Program-made: the position numbers and the translations under genes
The notes under the pieces: generated by a model
The model's input: the letters and a program-made list of their open reading frames with translations, nothing else
Told to the model about the DNA's origin: nothing
The model's database searches: none
Part shown: positions 22,100-31,433 of the stretch, piece after piece
Layout of the letters: each line of letters opens with the position of its first letter
How positions within the stretch are numbered: position 1 is the stretch's first letter
Source: Cohnella sp. GbtcB17
GTDB lineage: Bacteria; Bacillota; Bacilli; Paenibacillales; Paenibacillaceae
DNA length: 39,158 nucleotides
Reading direction: 5' to 3'
NCBI RefSeq assembly: GCF_019091135.1
Contig: NZ_JAGXJW010000069.1
Location: 1-39,158, forward strand

Positions 22100-22549
22100 G
22101 TGTTCAAATTTAATCGCGCAAACAAGGCCGCCGCGGCGGATTACATACAATTCGGCGGCAAGCAGGTCGCTATTCCGAAACTCACAATCGCCAAATGGAA
22201 ACTCCTTTTCGAACACATCGAATCGCTTCCGATGATCATAATCAACGTGCTTGCCGCCCGGAGAACGGCGGACTTCACGGCGACCGTCGTCGCGTCGCTC
22301 GGCATGACACTGGACGAAATCGTACGCTTGACGGCTGTATTGACGGAGCTGGAGCCGGAATGGATCGAAGACAACGTCACCCACGACGAGCTGATTGAGT
22401 TCCTGACCCGGACGGCAAGCAAGAACAACCTGCAGGACGCCGCAAAAAAGTTCCGCGCCGCGCTCGGGAAGTGGAAGGCGCCGGGCGCGGCCAACGATCC
22501 GTTAGCCTCTCCGAATGGCTCCTCGACTGCGCCCTCCGACTCGGCGTAA
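22100..22549 (+). CDS. Tail assembly chaperone (gpG-like)
   Basis: The 149 residues are the unshifted chaperone: IQFGGKQVAIPKLTIAKWKL near the start, VVASLGMTLDEIVRLTAVL, and a low-complexity end. Such proteins bind the tape measure and guide tail tube assembly. Translation starts at GTG 22100 behind GGAGGG. A phased A AAA AAG site at 22444-22450 lies near the end, and a long reading frame continues in the -1 frame. Confidence 0.85.
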   Translation: MFKFNRANKAAAADYIQFGGKQVAIPKLTIAKWKLLFEHIESLPMIIINVLAARRTADFTATVVASLGMTLDEIVRLTAVLTELEPEWIEDNVTHDELIEFLTRTASKNNLQDAAKKFRAALGKWKAPGAANDPLASPNGSSTAPSDSA

Positions 22550-22800
22550 CGCAGCGAGAGCTCGAAGATGGCTATTACATGGTCGACCTGCCCATGCTGC
22601 TGCATAAAAAGGGGCTGCAGGAGCGCGGAGCAGCGTTCGAGCGGTTGACGATTCTACTCGCGGCCGGCAATCGCGGCATGGATGACGAAGGCTACAAAGC
22701 GTATTACGAGCGCCTATCGAAGTCGCTCGCCGAGGAAGACGACAATCAATTCGACCGCGCGGCCCTCGACAAGCTGCGCCGGCGGATGACAGAGGGGTGA
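22100..22800 (+). CDS. Frameshifted chaperone (gpGT-like fusion)
   Basis: A -1 shift at 22450 joins the first 117 residues of the G-like protein to 116 residues in the other frame, giving 233 residues. The shifted part contains LSEWLLDCALRLGVTQRELE and YKAYYERLSKSLAEED. The shift conserves a codon-phased slippery heptamer. Such G/GT pairs are the rule in long-tailed phages, with the fusion made at low level. The T part has no good start of its own. It ends just before the tape measure gene. Confidence 0.8.
22444..22490 (+). promoter_or_regulatory. -1 programmed frameshift site
   Basis: A AAA AAG is in the correct phase (codons ending GCA, AAA, AAG). Two bases later CCGCGCC (22453-22459) can pair with GGCGCGG (22484-22490) to form a stimulatory stem. 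Slippage at this site fuses the two chaperone frames. Confidence 0.8.
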
Positions 22801-22807
22801 TTGATCA

Positions 22808-25800
22808 ATGGCAACCGAAGTCGGGGCGATTAAAGCGCGAATGGAGCTGGACGCGAGCGGATTCACTCAGGGGCTCCAGAAGGCCAAGCAAAGCCTGAAT
22901 GAATCCGCCAACGAAGCGCGCCGCGTGAACCAGGACTTCAAGCAGATCACTCGGTCGCTCTATGATCTCGGATTGAGCGGGAAAGAGGTTCGCAAGGTCC
23001 AAGAAGAGCTGCGCAATATGCGGCCGGACGTCCTCGAGCAGCAGCTCAAACACCTCGAAGCCCAGCTGCGCCGTGTCGGCGCCACGGACGACCAGATCGC
23101 GAAGCTTAAAGCCAAGATGACCGAAGTCAAGGACGAGACGGACAAGGCGGAAAACAAGGTGGACGCGCTTCATGCCGCGCTGACGGCCGTCGGGGCTGCC
23201 GGTGTGCTGACCGGACTTGTCCGGACGATCAAGAGCCTTGCCAACGAAGCGAATGGTATGGCGAACTCCTATCAAGGGCTTATCCAGGTATCCAAGGCGC
23301 TGAACGTCAACGTGGAGAAATCGACGGGGCTTGTCGAGGAGCTGGCGAGCAAGGGCTTCATGAGCGTGGCCGAAGCCTCTGAAGCCGTCAAAACGGCGCT
23401 TGCCTCGGGCCTCAATCTCGAGCAAACGCGAGACCTCATCATGCGCTTGGGCGACGCCGCGGCGTATAACCGTCAAGCGCATTATGGATGGGGCGAGGCG
23501 GTCGTTGTGACGCTTCAGGGCATCAAGCAGGGGAATAGCACCCTGACTGACGCCGTGGGCGTGACGACGAATCTGAGCGTCATGTACGACCGTTATGCCA
23601 AGTCGATCGGCACGACACAAGGCAAGCTGACGGACGCGCAGAAAATTCAGGCTGCATACAACGGGTTCATGCAGGACGGCGCGATCTTCGCGGGCAACGC
23701 GGCGACGGCAATGGAGGGCTACAACGGCAAGCAGGCGCAGTTCAACCAAACGATAGCGACCGCGCGCGCTGAATTGGGCGAGGCATTTCTGCCGGTTCTG
23801 GCGAAACTGATCGACACGATCATGCCGCTCGTCAAAGACTTTGCGGCTTGGGCCGAGGAGCACAAGGACGTTGTTGCGGGAATGGCAGCGGCAACCGTCG
23901 CGGTTTCCGGTCTTATTGCCGTCGTTACGTCGTTGATCGGTTTCATCGCGGCCCTGCGTGTGGCGTTCTTAACCCTTAATATCGCTATGGGGCCGATCGG
24001 TTGGGCGATCGCCGGTATTGCCGCCGTCGCAATCGGCGTGACGGCCTATAAGGCCGCCGCGGACGCCGCATCCGAATCCGTTTGGCAGTTCGCGCAGAAT
24101 CAGGACGAGCTGAACAAAAAATTGAGCGAATCGCCGCTCGACCGTTCGACCGAAGACGTCCAAAAGCTGCAAGCTGACATCGACAAAGTCAACGAGCTGC
24201 TAAAGACGAGGACCGATCTCGAAAAGCAACTGAGCGATCTGCAAAACAAGCAGCGCGGCGCACAAGCCGCCGGCGACAATGGAACGCTGAACAATCTGAA
24301 TCGGCAGGTGGGCGACGTCCAAGGAAAGCTGAAAGAGTTGGACGGCCAGCTATCCCAACTCGGCATCAACACGCCGGAAGATGCGCCGAATGTGCTGCGC
24401 GACCTGAAGGCGCAGCTCGATGCCTCCATTCCGGCACTCGTGAAGCTGGAAGAGGCAAACCTGCGAGACGCGGCCGCATCGATCAAACACATCGACAGCG
24501 TGACGCAGCTCAAGAAGCAATACGAGCAGTTGGATCGCCAAACAAAGCTATCAGCCGAGCAAAAAGCGCAGTTGACGCAGGTCGTGAAGCAATTAACTCA
24601 GGAATATCCCGGGCTTCAATCGCAGCTGGACGAAGAGGGTCGCTGGCATATCCGGAATACGGACCTGCTCGGTGATCTCATTCAGGCAGAAAAGGATTCC
24701 ATCGCGGCAACGACGAGCGCATCGAAGCAGCGGCTAGAGGCTTGGCGGGCGGAGACGGAGGGCAAGCTCAAGCTTGCGAAGGCGCAAGTCGCGGGGCTCA
24801 TGAGCGCAGCCGGCGCCGATTTCACCGAGACACAGGTCGGCAGCAAGCTCCCCGGCGCACTCGGCAAGGCCATCGACATCGCGGGCGACTTCGTACTCCG
24901 CGGAGTGGCCGCCAAGGCCCAGGATAACGCGAACAAATACCAATTGCTTATCAACGACATCGACAAGCAGATATCCGCCATCACTTCAGGCACGCTCGAC
25001 AAGTTTTTCGATACACCTTCCAGCCCGACAGATCCCGACAAAAAGAAGGGCAAGGAGAAGAAGGAGAAAACGGCCGAACAGATCCAGCAGGAGCAATACC
25101 AGGAATCGCTCAAATACATCCAGTACAAACGAGATCTGAACCAGATGAGCGAAAAGCAGGAGCTTGAGTCTTTGCAGCGGCTCGCGGATCGGTACAAGAA
25201 AAACGGCGAAATCCGCATGGACGTCGAGGTGAGAATTAGGAAACTTCAAGACCAAATGGCCGCCGACGCCAAGAAGAAAGCCGAGGAAAATAAAAAGAAG
25301 TTGGACGAGGAGACCAAAGCGCGTTTCGAAGCCTCGCAAGAGTGGATCGAGCAGGAAGAGCGCCGCATGACGCTCGCCGGGGAGTCCGAGGACGAAATCA
25401 CTCGCATGAAGCTGGACGCCTGGACGCGGGTCCGCAACCGTTACGCGAAGGACTCGGATTTTTATAAGCAGGCCGACACGCAGGTGTATAACGCCAAACT
25501 ATCGATTATGAAGGCGACGGACAAGGCGGAAAAGGACGCGGCAGAAGCACGGGAAAAAGCGGCAAAGGACGCCGTCAAGGCCTCGATCGATGCAATTGAT
25601 AAGCAAAAAAGTGCCGAACTCGATGCGCTCGACGAGCGCCGGGCGGCGATCCAGAAGTTCTACGACGACCAGGAGCAAGCGATTGACGACAAGGAGCGCC
25701 TTCGCGAGCGAAACGATCTGGTTGCGGAGATGGAGAAATACCGATTCGCCACAAGTGAGAAGGGGCAAAAGACATTTCTCGACCTTCAAGAGAAGCTGCG

Positions 25801-26530
25801 GCAAATGGACATCGAGGACCAGAAGTCGGCGCTTGAGGATGAGCGGGACCAAAAGCTCGATGCGATCGACAAGCAAAAGAAGGACGTCGAGTCCTGGTAT
25901 GACGACCTAAAGGCGGCGACGGGCGACCTGACCGGCGACCTCACGGCGCTGTACAAGCTCGCGGATGACGAGCGCTTGCAGTCATTTATCTCCACGAACG
26001 CCAAGATCAAGGAAGAAATGGCGAAACTCAAGGCGGATATCGCGTCGCTTCCGTCTGCAGCGGGATCGCAGGGCGCGTTATCCGTCATTGATCAGATGGT
26101 CGCCAATTCGCAGGCGTGGAAGACAGCGTCGGCAGCGGAGCGGGCGAGTCTCCAAGAGGCGAACCAGAAGCTCGGGGCGCAGCTCGGCGCGACCTACAAT
26201 GCAGCTACCGGGCGATGGATGAAGAACGGCGTTCCTCTATACCACACTGGCGGGATCGCGGGCATTATGAACTTCTCGCAGCCGGACATGTTGCTTCCTG
26301 GCGAGGTGGCGGCGATCTTGCAGCAAGGCGAGCCGGTCCTGACGCCGAAGCAGGTCGGTAGCCTGGTAGGCTCCGGCGCTCCGCAGGTGCATATCGAACG
26401 TCTTGTCGGCGTCGAAGTGAACGAGGCAGTCATCGAAGACGGCGTCGATATGAAGGCTTACGAGCGGACCGGCGGGAACGCCGCGTCGGAAGTGCTGCGG
26501 AAAACGATGGCGGGAGGTGCGGGAGGATGA
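22808..26530 (+). CDS. Tail tape measure protein
   Basis: The 1240-residue product sets tail length and threads through the tube. It starts with coiled coil (about 10-120, GLQKAKQSLNESANEARRV), a tape-measure core (GFMSVAEASEAVKTALASGL), a hydrophobic segment (about 355-417, VSGLIAVVTSLIGFIAALRV), further long coiled coils to about residue 1080, and a glycine-rich C-terminus. At the usual 0.15 nm per residue, the tail would be roughly 185 nm. GAGGGGTGA precedes the ATG. The end overlaps the Dit gene by ATGA. Confidence 0.95.
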   Translation: MATEVGAIKARMELDASGFTQGLQKAKQSLNESANEARRVNQDFKQITRSLYDLGLSGKEVRKVQEELRNMRPDVLEQQLKHLEAQLRRVGATDDQIAKLKAKMTEVKDETDKAENKVDALHAALTAVGAAGVLTGLVRTIKSLANEANGMANSYQGLIQVSKALNVNVEKSTGLVEELASKGFMSVAEASEAVKTALASGLNLEQTRDLIMRLGDAAAYNRQAHYGWGEAVVVTLQGIKQGNSTLTDAVGVTTNLSVMYDRYAKSIGTTQGKLTDAQKIQAAYNGFMQDGAIFAGNAATAMEGYNGKQAQFNQTIATARAELGEAFLPVLAKLIDTIMPLVKDFAAWAEEHKDVVAGMAAATVAVSGLIAVVTSLIGFIAALRVAFLTLNIAMGPIGWAIAGIAAVAIGVTAYKAAADAASESVWQFAQNQDELNKKLSESPLDRSTEDVQKLQADIDKVNELLKTRTDLEKQLSDLQNKQRGAQAAGDNGTLNNLNRQVGDVQGKLKELDGQLSQLGINTPEDAPNVLRDLKAQLDASIPALVKLEEANLRDAAASIKHIDSVTQLKKQYEQLDRQTKLSAEQKAQLTQVVKQLTQEYPGLQSQLDEEGRWHIRNTDLLGDLIQAEKDSIAATTSASKQRLEAWRAETEGKLKLAKAQVAGLMSAAGADFTETQVGSKLPGALGKAIDIAGDFVLRGVAAKAQDNANKYQLLINDIDKQISAITSGTLDKFFDTPSSPTDPDKKKGKEKKEKTAEQIQQEQYQESLKYIQYKRDLNQMSEKQELESLQRLADRYKKNGEIRMDVEVRIRKLQDQMAADAKKKAEENKKKLDEETKARFEASQEWIEQEERRMTLAGESEDEITRMKLDAWTRVRNRYAKDSDFYKQADTQVYNAKLSIMKATDKAEKDAAEAREKAAKDAVKASIDAIDKQKSAELDALDERRAAIQKFYDDQEQAIDDKERLRERNDLVAEMEKYRFATSEKGQKTFLDLQEKLRQMDIEDQKSALEDERDQKLDAIDKQKKDVESWYDDLKAATGDLTGDLTALYKLADDERLQSFISTNAKIKEEMAKLKADIASLPSAAGSQGALSVIDQMVANSQAWKTASAAERASLQEANQKLGAQLGATYNAATGRWMKNGVPLYHTGGIAGIMNFSQPDMLLPGEVAAILQQGEPVLTPKQVGSLVGSGAPQVHIERLVGVEVNEAVIEDGVDMKAYERTGGNAASEVLRKTMAGGAGG

Positions 26531-27069
26531 ACGGATTTACCTATCGCGGGCGACATTGTTCGGAAATGGGCGTCAACCTGCTTTCATACCGCGTAAACTC
26601 GCCGGACCTCCGAGAGTACGAGGATGAGGTCGCGGGCGCGCCGGGCGCTTTCGATTACGGCACCGACTATGGAAAACGTCAGATTGACCTGTCGCTCGAC
26701 ATCGTCGAAACCGACGAACCCTTCGAGCGGCAGCGGGAGCGCATTTATAACTGGTTCAAACCGACGTTGGCGGCCGGCGCGGTCGTCTTCGATGACATGC
26801 CCGAGCGCACTTACTTCGCCAAGCTTGCCGGGAAGCTGGGGTCGGATCAGATCGGCAGGTACGGCACGATGGAGATCACGCTCAAATGTACGGACCCTTT
26901 CGCTTATGGTCCGGAGCAGATCCTCTCGCCGATCATTACGACGTCGCCAACGACCATTCAAATCCTATCGGACGGGACAGAGCCAGCGGAGACGCTGATC
27001 GAGATCACGAATGCCGGCTCGACCACGATCAATCAGTTTAAGCTATCGATCGAATATCAACTTGAATAG
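26527..27069 (+). CDS. Distal tail protein (Dit), apparently lacking its C-terminal part
   Basis: The 180 residues match the Dit N-terminal belt domain (FTYRGRHCSEMGVNLLSY, REYEDEVAGAPGAFDYGTDY, IDLSLDIVETDEPF) and the KCTDPFAYGPEQ linker. The protein then stops at a point where typical Dit proteins continue through a β-rich C-terminal domain. A comparable C-terminal segment appears in the gene at 30907, beyond a 3.8-kb fibre cassette. Dit forms the hub of the tail tip. The start overlaps the tape measure stop as ATGA. Confidence 0.85.
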   Translation: MNGFTYRGRHCSEMGVNLLSYRVNSPDLREYEDEVAGAPGAFDYGTDYGKRQIDLSLDIVETDEPFERQRERIYNWFKPTLAAGAVVFDDMPERTYFAKLAGKLGSDQIGRYGTMEITLKCTDPFAYGPEQILSPIITTSPTTIQILSDGTEPAETLIEITNAGSTTINQFKLSIEYQLE

Positions 27070-27081
27070 GAGCGTGCCATC

Positions 27082-27480
27082 ATGGCGAATATCAGTAACT
27101 TCCTCGCGACAGCCCTGCTGAATCAAGTATTCAGGAATACCAACTACACTCGGCCGACGACGGTGTATGTCGCCCTGTACACCTCGAATCCGACGGCCGC
27201 CGACACGGGCACGGAGGTAAGCGGAGGCAGCTATGCGCGTCAAGCGGTCACATTCGCAGCGCCAGCAGCCGTCAGCGGCAAACAGACGGTCAAGAACAGC
27301 GCTGACATCACATTCCCCACGGCTACAGCGGACTGGGGAAACATTACGCACGTCGGTCTCCGAGATGCAGCGACAGGCGGGAACCTTCTGTATTACGGGG
27401 CGTTGGACAATCCTCGCAGCATCCTGACGGGCGATATTTTCAAACACTTGGCGAACTCGATCGCCCCAAATCTCTATTAA
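27082..27480 (+). CDS. Small tail-fibre-like protein
   Basis: The 132 residues match a widespread phage tail family: FLATALLNQVFRNTNYTRP, YVALYTSNPTAADTGTEVSG, YARQAVTFAAPAA, and ITFPTATADWGNITHVGLRD. Members are usually labelled tail fibre or tip proteins, and their structure is not settled. It sits 12 bases after Dit and before the large fibre. Confidence 0.75.
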   Translation: MANISNFLATALLNQVFRNTNYTRPTTVYVALYTSNPTAADTGTEVSGGSYARQAVTFAAPAAVSGKQTVKNSADITFPTATADWGNITHVGLRDAATGGNLLYYGALDNPRSILTGDIFKHLANSIAPNLY

Positions 27481-27494
27481 GGCGGTGACCATTC

Positions 27495-30224
27495 GTGACA
27501 CAGCAAACGATGTACCCGGCAATGGTCAACAGCCCACAAACGGAGTTGTCGGCAGGAATCGACGCCGCACAGACAACGGTTCCGGTAACGGACGCATCCA
27601 AGCTGCCGCCTGCGCCTAACCTCGCGACGATCGGAAGCGACGAGACAGCCGAGACAATCCTTTATACTGGCAAGACAGGCAACACCTTGACTGGCGTTAC
27701 ACGCGGCTATCAAGGCACGGCGAAGGCATGGACGACCGGTGTCAAGGTTGCCCGGCTATTCACGGCTGCAGATTGGGATGCGGCACGCAACAATTTGCAG
27801 GATCTGGCTGCGGCCGATCCAACGCCCGTCACCCTATCCCCCGGCTTACAAAACATCATCGCTAATAGACGCTCCCGTCTCCGTATCAAGGATATCAAGG
27901 GGCGGACGTTGGTTAATCTGTTGGGGCGGGATGGAGGGTGTGAGAGCCTGACTCCGTTTGCAATTACGGGGACGGCGGCATTATCTACCACTCAGGTGCG
28001 GAGCGGACTTAACTCAATAAAATTCACGGCTTCAAGTAGCGCAGCCATAGCCACGAAGGATTACACTTACCCACTTGATACCACAAAGCAATATCTCATC
28101 GGCGCTTGGGTTTATATCGAATCCTACACGAGTGGAACAATTAGCCTAAGCCTGCGGGATGTAGGCACATCTACGGCGCGGTACAACGTGAGCCCGGATA
28201 CATCGAAGGTAGGATCTTGGCAGTTTATTTACTTGAAAGTACCGACAGCTAACACGCTCGTCGGAACCGGTTTTAGACTGCTATTCGGTCCAAACGGATC
28301 AGGCACGATGGTCGTTTACTTCGACGAATTGCGTCTCTACGAAATCAGCTCGGCCGATTCCACCGCCATCGACAGTATGACCGCCGCCCAAGTCGCCGCT
28401 AAGTGGCCGTATGTAGACGATGCCAAGCATACTAATGCGGTGTATGTGCAGAACGCCGGGAAGAATCTGATTGATTCGTTTTCATCTTCTGATTGGACAA
28501 TTGCTTCTGGCGCGACAATTAAAGGAGCAAACAGTCTAACTCTCGTAAATACAGCGCCGGGGGGCCATTCATCTTACCCAATCAACTTGCTACCCAACAC
28601 GACTTATACTATCCGGGTCGAGGTACTAGGGGACAGCAATGTAAGATGGAATCTCACTCCGACTAAAGCTAGTTCTAGTTTCTCAGTTATTCAAAATCAA
28701 TCATCGACTGCTACGATCACTTTTACAACTGATGCAGCTACGACACTGTTATACCTAAATCTATATTCAAACACGGCGGGTACGTACACATTTAATAATC
28801 CGATACTTGTTGTCGGAGATGCATCTGCAATGCCGGCAACGTTCGAACCCAAGCGCGGATCCTACATGTACCTGCCGAACCCACAACTCGCCAGCAACGT
28901 AGACGGCACCGTAGCAGATAGCCTGTATACGGATGGAGAGGGTAAGCCGAGGGTGACGCGGAGATGGCGGGAAATGGTGTTGGACGGGGCACTCGTTTGG
29001 TCTTACAACACAAGCGGAACGGGTTTCAAAGGCGTGCAGGTAAGCGTAAGCGGAGGTGTCGCCAATTCCCAAGTCGTTGTTAAATACAGCGGAACCTTGC
29101 TTAAAAATTGGTCCACCGGGTTTACATCAAGTGACCTGGCTTATTGGACCAACGCAGCTAATCCTTTGGTTTTATCCATCGCTGCCGCCGATTCCGGCTG
29201 GGGCGACGCCTACACGCCAAGCGCTGCGGAGATCGCGGCGTATTTTTATGGTTACAAGATGTACAACAGCGACACCGGTACACCAGCAGGAGCGCAAAGC
29301 AGCACCACCTACAACTATAACGGGACTGGCACCAAAGCATGGGTTAATCTTGTCGGATCTCCTGCGGCTTTCGGCGCGGCGACCGTGGCGCTTGGACCTG
29401 CGTCGGGTTATACGCCGTATCGTCTCATCTACCAGCTCGCATCCAGTGCGGACGAGCCGGTTAACTACGAAGGCGATCTCGTCATGCATGAAGGCGGTAA
29501 TCAGATCGAGGTCGGGACGGGGATTGTTGTGCGTGAGGCTGCTAAACCAACACTTGGCACCAATTGGGACATCAACAACAAGACGACAGGATCAGCGCTA
29601 AAATATCGAGTCGCCAAATTCGTCGGTATATACCGATCCGATCGCTTCGACGCCTTGTGGTCTACTTGGTCGGGCGTTGATGTGTACGGAAATGTTGCAG
29701 CGTCCATCTTACCGTCAAGATTTGATGCTGCCGCCCCATATGCAGTTACGTACTTAGCGCTCGACACGTATTCGCTCGGAATCGCACCGCAGTCCATCTC
29801 GGCCGACTACGCCCCGAACATCAAAGAGGATTTAGACGACGTTACGCGGGCCGTGACTGATCTCAAGCGCGAGGTAAGCGTACTCCAAACGCAGAAGGCT
29901 GGTAAGCAACAGCCACAATGGATTGCTCCGACGTTGGTCAACGGATGGGTGAACTACGGCAGCGGGGAGACGGTCGCGGGATACTACAAAGATGATCGCG
30001 GATATGTGTTCATGCGTGGGCTCATAAAGTCTGGGGCGATCGGACAGGCGGCGTTTACGTTGCCGGCAGGTTACAGGCCTGATTCTCCGGTCCGTGTTTC
30101 TGTAAACTCCAATCTTGCATTTGGATCACTTATCATATCGACTGATGGCCGAGTCATCATCGATTCGGGTAGTTCAACAAGTTGGACAAGTTTAGCGGCG
30201 GTGCCGTTCTTGGCTACTCAGTAA
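27495..30224 (+). CDS. Tail fibre / receptor-binding protein with CBM-like domains
   Basis: The 909-residue product has an N-terminal attachment region (about 1-105, ending TAADWDAARNNLQDL), two CBM-like β-sandwich segments (about 150-290 and 325-455), further β-rich repeats, a short coiled coil (about 775-805, IKEDLDDVTRAVTDLKREVS) and a C-terminal head (about 810-909, YVFMRGLIKSGAIG). It probably binds cell-wall polysaccharide. The second CBM-like part is noticeably AT-rich compared with its surroundings, a sign of domain exchange. It starts at GTG 27495 with an AGGCGGTGA site. Confidence 0.82.
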   Translation: MTQQTMYPAMVNSPQTELSAGIDAAQTTVPVTDASKLPPAPNLATIGSDETAETILYTGKTGNTLTGVTRGYQGTAKAWTTGVKVARLFTAADWDAARNNLQDLAAADPTPVTLSPGLQNIIANRRSRLRIKDIKGRTLVNLLGRDGGCESLTPFAITGTAALSTTQVRSGLNSIKFTASSSAAIATKDYTYPLDTTKQYLIGAWVYIESYTSGTISLSLRDVGTSTARYNVSPDTSKVGSWQFIYLKVPTANTLVGTGFRLLFGPNGSGTMVVYFDELRLYEISSADSTAIDSMTAAQVAAKWPYVDDAKHTNAVYVQNAGKNLIDSFSSSDWTIASGATIKGANSLTLVNTAPGGHSSYPINLLPNTTYTIRVEVLGDSNVRWNLTPTKASSSFSVIQNQSSTATITFTTDAATTLLYLNLYSNTAGTYTFNNPILVVGDASAMPATFEPKRGSYMYLPNPQLASNVDGTVADSLYTDGEGKPRVTRRWREMVLDGALVWSYNTSGTGFKGVQVSVSGGVANSQVVVKYSGTLLKNWSTGFTSSDLAYWTNAANPLVLSIAAADSGWGDAYTPSAAEIAAYFYGYKMYNSDTGTPAGAQSSTTYNYNGTGTKAWVNLVGSPAAFGAATVALGPASGYTPYRLIYQLASSADEPVNYEGDLVMHEGGNQIEVGTGIVVREAAKPTLGTNWDINNKTTGSALKYRVAKFVGIYRSDRFDALWSTWSGVDVYGNVAASILPSRFDAAAPYAVTYLALDTYSLGIAPQSISADYAPNIKEDLDDVTRAVTDLKREVSVLQTQKAGKQQPQWIAPTLVNGWVNYGSGETVAGYYKDDRGYVFMRGLIKSGAIGQAAFTLPAGYRPDSPVRVSVNSNLAFGSLIISTDGRVIIDSGSSTSWTSLAAVPFLATQ

Positions 30225-30240
30225 AGGAGGGATAACGAAC

Positions 30241-30702
30241 GTGAAGGAAGCTCATATCGTTGACTTAGAGGGTCGTATCATTGAGTCGATCATCGTGACT
30301 GACGATCGAACCGGGGTGATGCCTCTTTACGAGGATCGAGCGCCGGAAGAAGAGGGCGGCCAACCAACGGAAATTATCGTCGGTTATTCGATTGCCGAGC
30401 GAGTCCCTGAAGGGCTATATCAGCCCCGATGGGACTTTTCAGCATATGACGGGTATCAAACGGCCGTCATGGAGGCGCGGCTTTCCTACGCACAGGCGTA
30501 CTCGGACTGGTCTCAGGAGGACGAGGAGACACGCGGCGACGCGCCTGTGCTGACGCTTCCAGAGGCGCCGGCGTTTTGGGTGGAGGGATTGACGCAAGCG
30601 GAGATTGACGCACTACACAAACCGCAGCCGATCGATCCTACGGAACAACGACTTGCAGACCTCGAGCTCGCGCTCGCGGATCTCTTTACAGGAGGGATTT
30701 AA
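30241..30702 (+). CDS. Fibre-associated hypothetical protein
   Basis: The 153 residues start at a GTG behind AAAGGAGGG and contain DLEGRIIESIIVTDDRTG, a YQPRWDF...YDGYQ segment and a C-terminal PTEQRLADLELALADLFTGG helix. Proteins of this size follow fibre genes in many Bacillus-group phages and may help fibre folding or attachment. The family is not firmly identified. Confidence 0.65.
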   Translation: MKEAHIVDLEGRIIESIIVTDDRTGVMPLYEDRAPEEEGGQPTEIIVGYSIAERVPEGLYQPRWDFSAYDGYQTAVMEARLSYAQAYSDWSQEDEETRGDAPVLTLPEAPAFWVEGLTQAEIDALHKPQPIDPTEQRLADLELALADLFTGGI

Positions 30703-30703
30703 C

Positions 30704-30889
30704 ATGATGCCCATGTACAAAATTCGGATCATCGCCAACGCCTGCATTACGCGCTACAACGGCGGCGAGCGTGAGATCACCGACGTTGTCGATAGCTACA
30801 ACCTTGCAGCAGATGACCGCGAGCTCGTCCTCGCTGAGATTTACGCCAAGCGTCCGGACATCGCGCCGGCGGCACCTGAAGGGGAATAA
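30704..30889 (+). CDS. Small XkdX-position protein
   Basis: The 61 residues (MYKIRIIANACITRYNGGER, ADDRELVLAEIYAKRPDI) lie after the fibre and its partner, where PBSX-like phages encode XkdX. No strong sequence match can be claimed. AGGAGGGATTTAAC precedes the ATG at 30704; the frame is open further upstream as a shadow of the preceding gene. Confidence 0.55.
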   Translation: MMPMYKIRIIANACITRYNGGEREITDVVDSYNLAADDRELVLAEIYAKRPDIAPAAPEGE

Positions 30890-30906
30890 GAGGAGGGGGC
30901 GATTGA

Positions 30907-31422
30907 ATGTTCAACCGGACTGCATTCGGGCAGGAGACGTTTAATCGTCCTGCCTCCAAGGAAATCGTCTTTTCGGTGTCGCTATCCGGGGACGGAGATA
31001 TGTCCGCGAAAAGCAACGGCATACACTTGGCGACCGTCGCCTTGGCTGGCGACGGTGATCTATCCGCTGCCGGACTGCGGCAGATCATTGGCGTCATTGC
31101 GGAGTTGGCGGCAAACGGCGACATGACGGCCGCCATGCAGCGGACGCGGTTAACGTCAGCGTTGCTGGAGGGAAATGCGGACCTCAAAGCCAACGGAGGG
31201 CGCTACCATATCGAGGAGATATCTATCACCAATACGTTCGCGCCAGGCGAAAAGATCATCATCGACGCGCACAAACTTCGCGTCACTAAAAATGGGACGA
31301 TGATCGGATATGACGGTGAGTTTTTCCAGCTCTCGCCCGGTACGAATAACATCGTCTACACCGACACGGCGAGCGGAAGAACGCTGCAGATGCGGATTGT
31401 CTACCGCGACAAATACGTTTAA
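30907..31422 (+). CDS. Tail protein with Dit-like C-terminal segment
   Basis: The N-terminal 105 residues hold approximate repeats (SLSGDGDMSA, ALAGDGDLSA, ELAANGDMTA, LLEGNADLKA). The last 65 residues (about 107-171) follow a pattern of Dit C-terminal domains: FAPGEKIIIDAHKLRVTKNG, GEFFQLSPGTNNIVY and a terminal RIVYRDKYV. The neighbouring Dit lacks such a segment. It lies just before Tal. It may supply the missing Dit domain in trans or form part of the tip. Confidence 0.65.
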   Translation: MFNRTAFGQETFNRPASKEIVFSVSLSGDGDMSAKSNGIHLATVALAGDGDLSAAGLRQIIGVIAELAANGDMTAAMQRTRLTSALLEGNADLKANGGRYHIEEISITNTFAPGEKIIIDAHKLRVTKNGTMIGYDGEFFQLSPGTNNIVYTDTASGRTLQMRIVYRDKYV

Positions 31423-31433
31423 GGGATGAGCCT

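Noticed and set aside
22805..23863. A 352-codon minus-strand frame under the tape measure gene.
   Set aside because: It mirrors a strong tape measure coding region, has no plausible start signals and has no recognisable domain.
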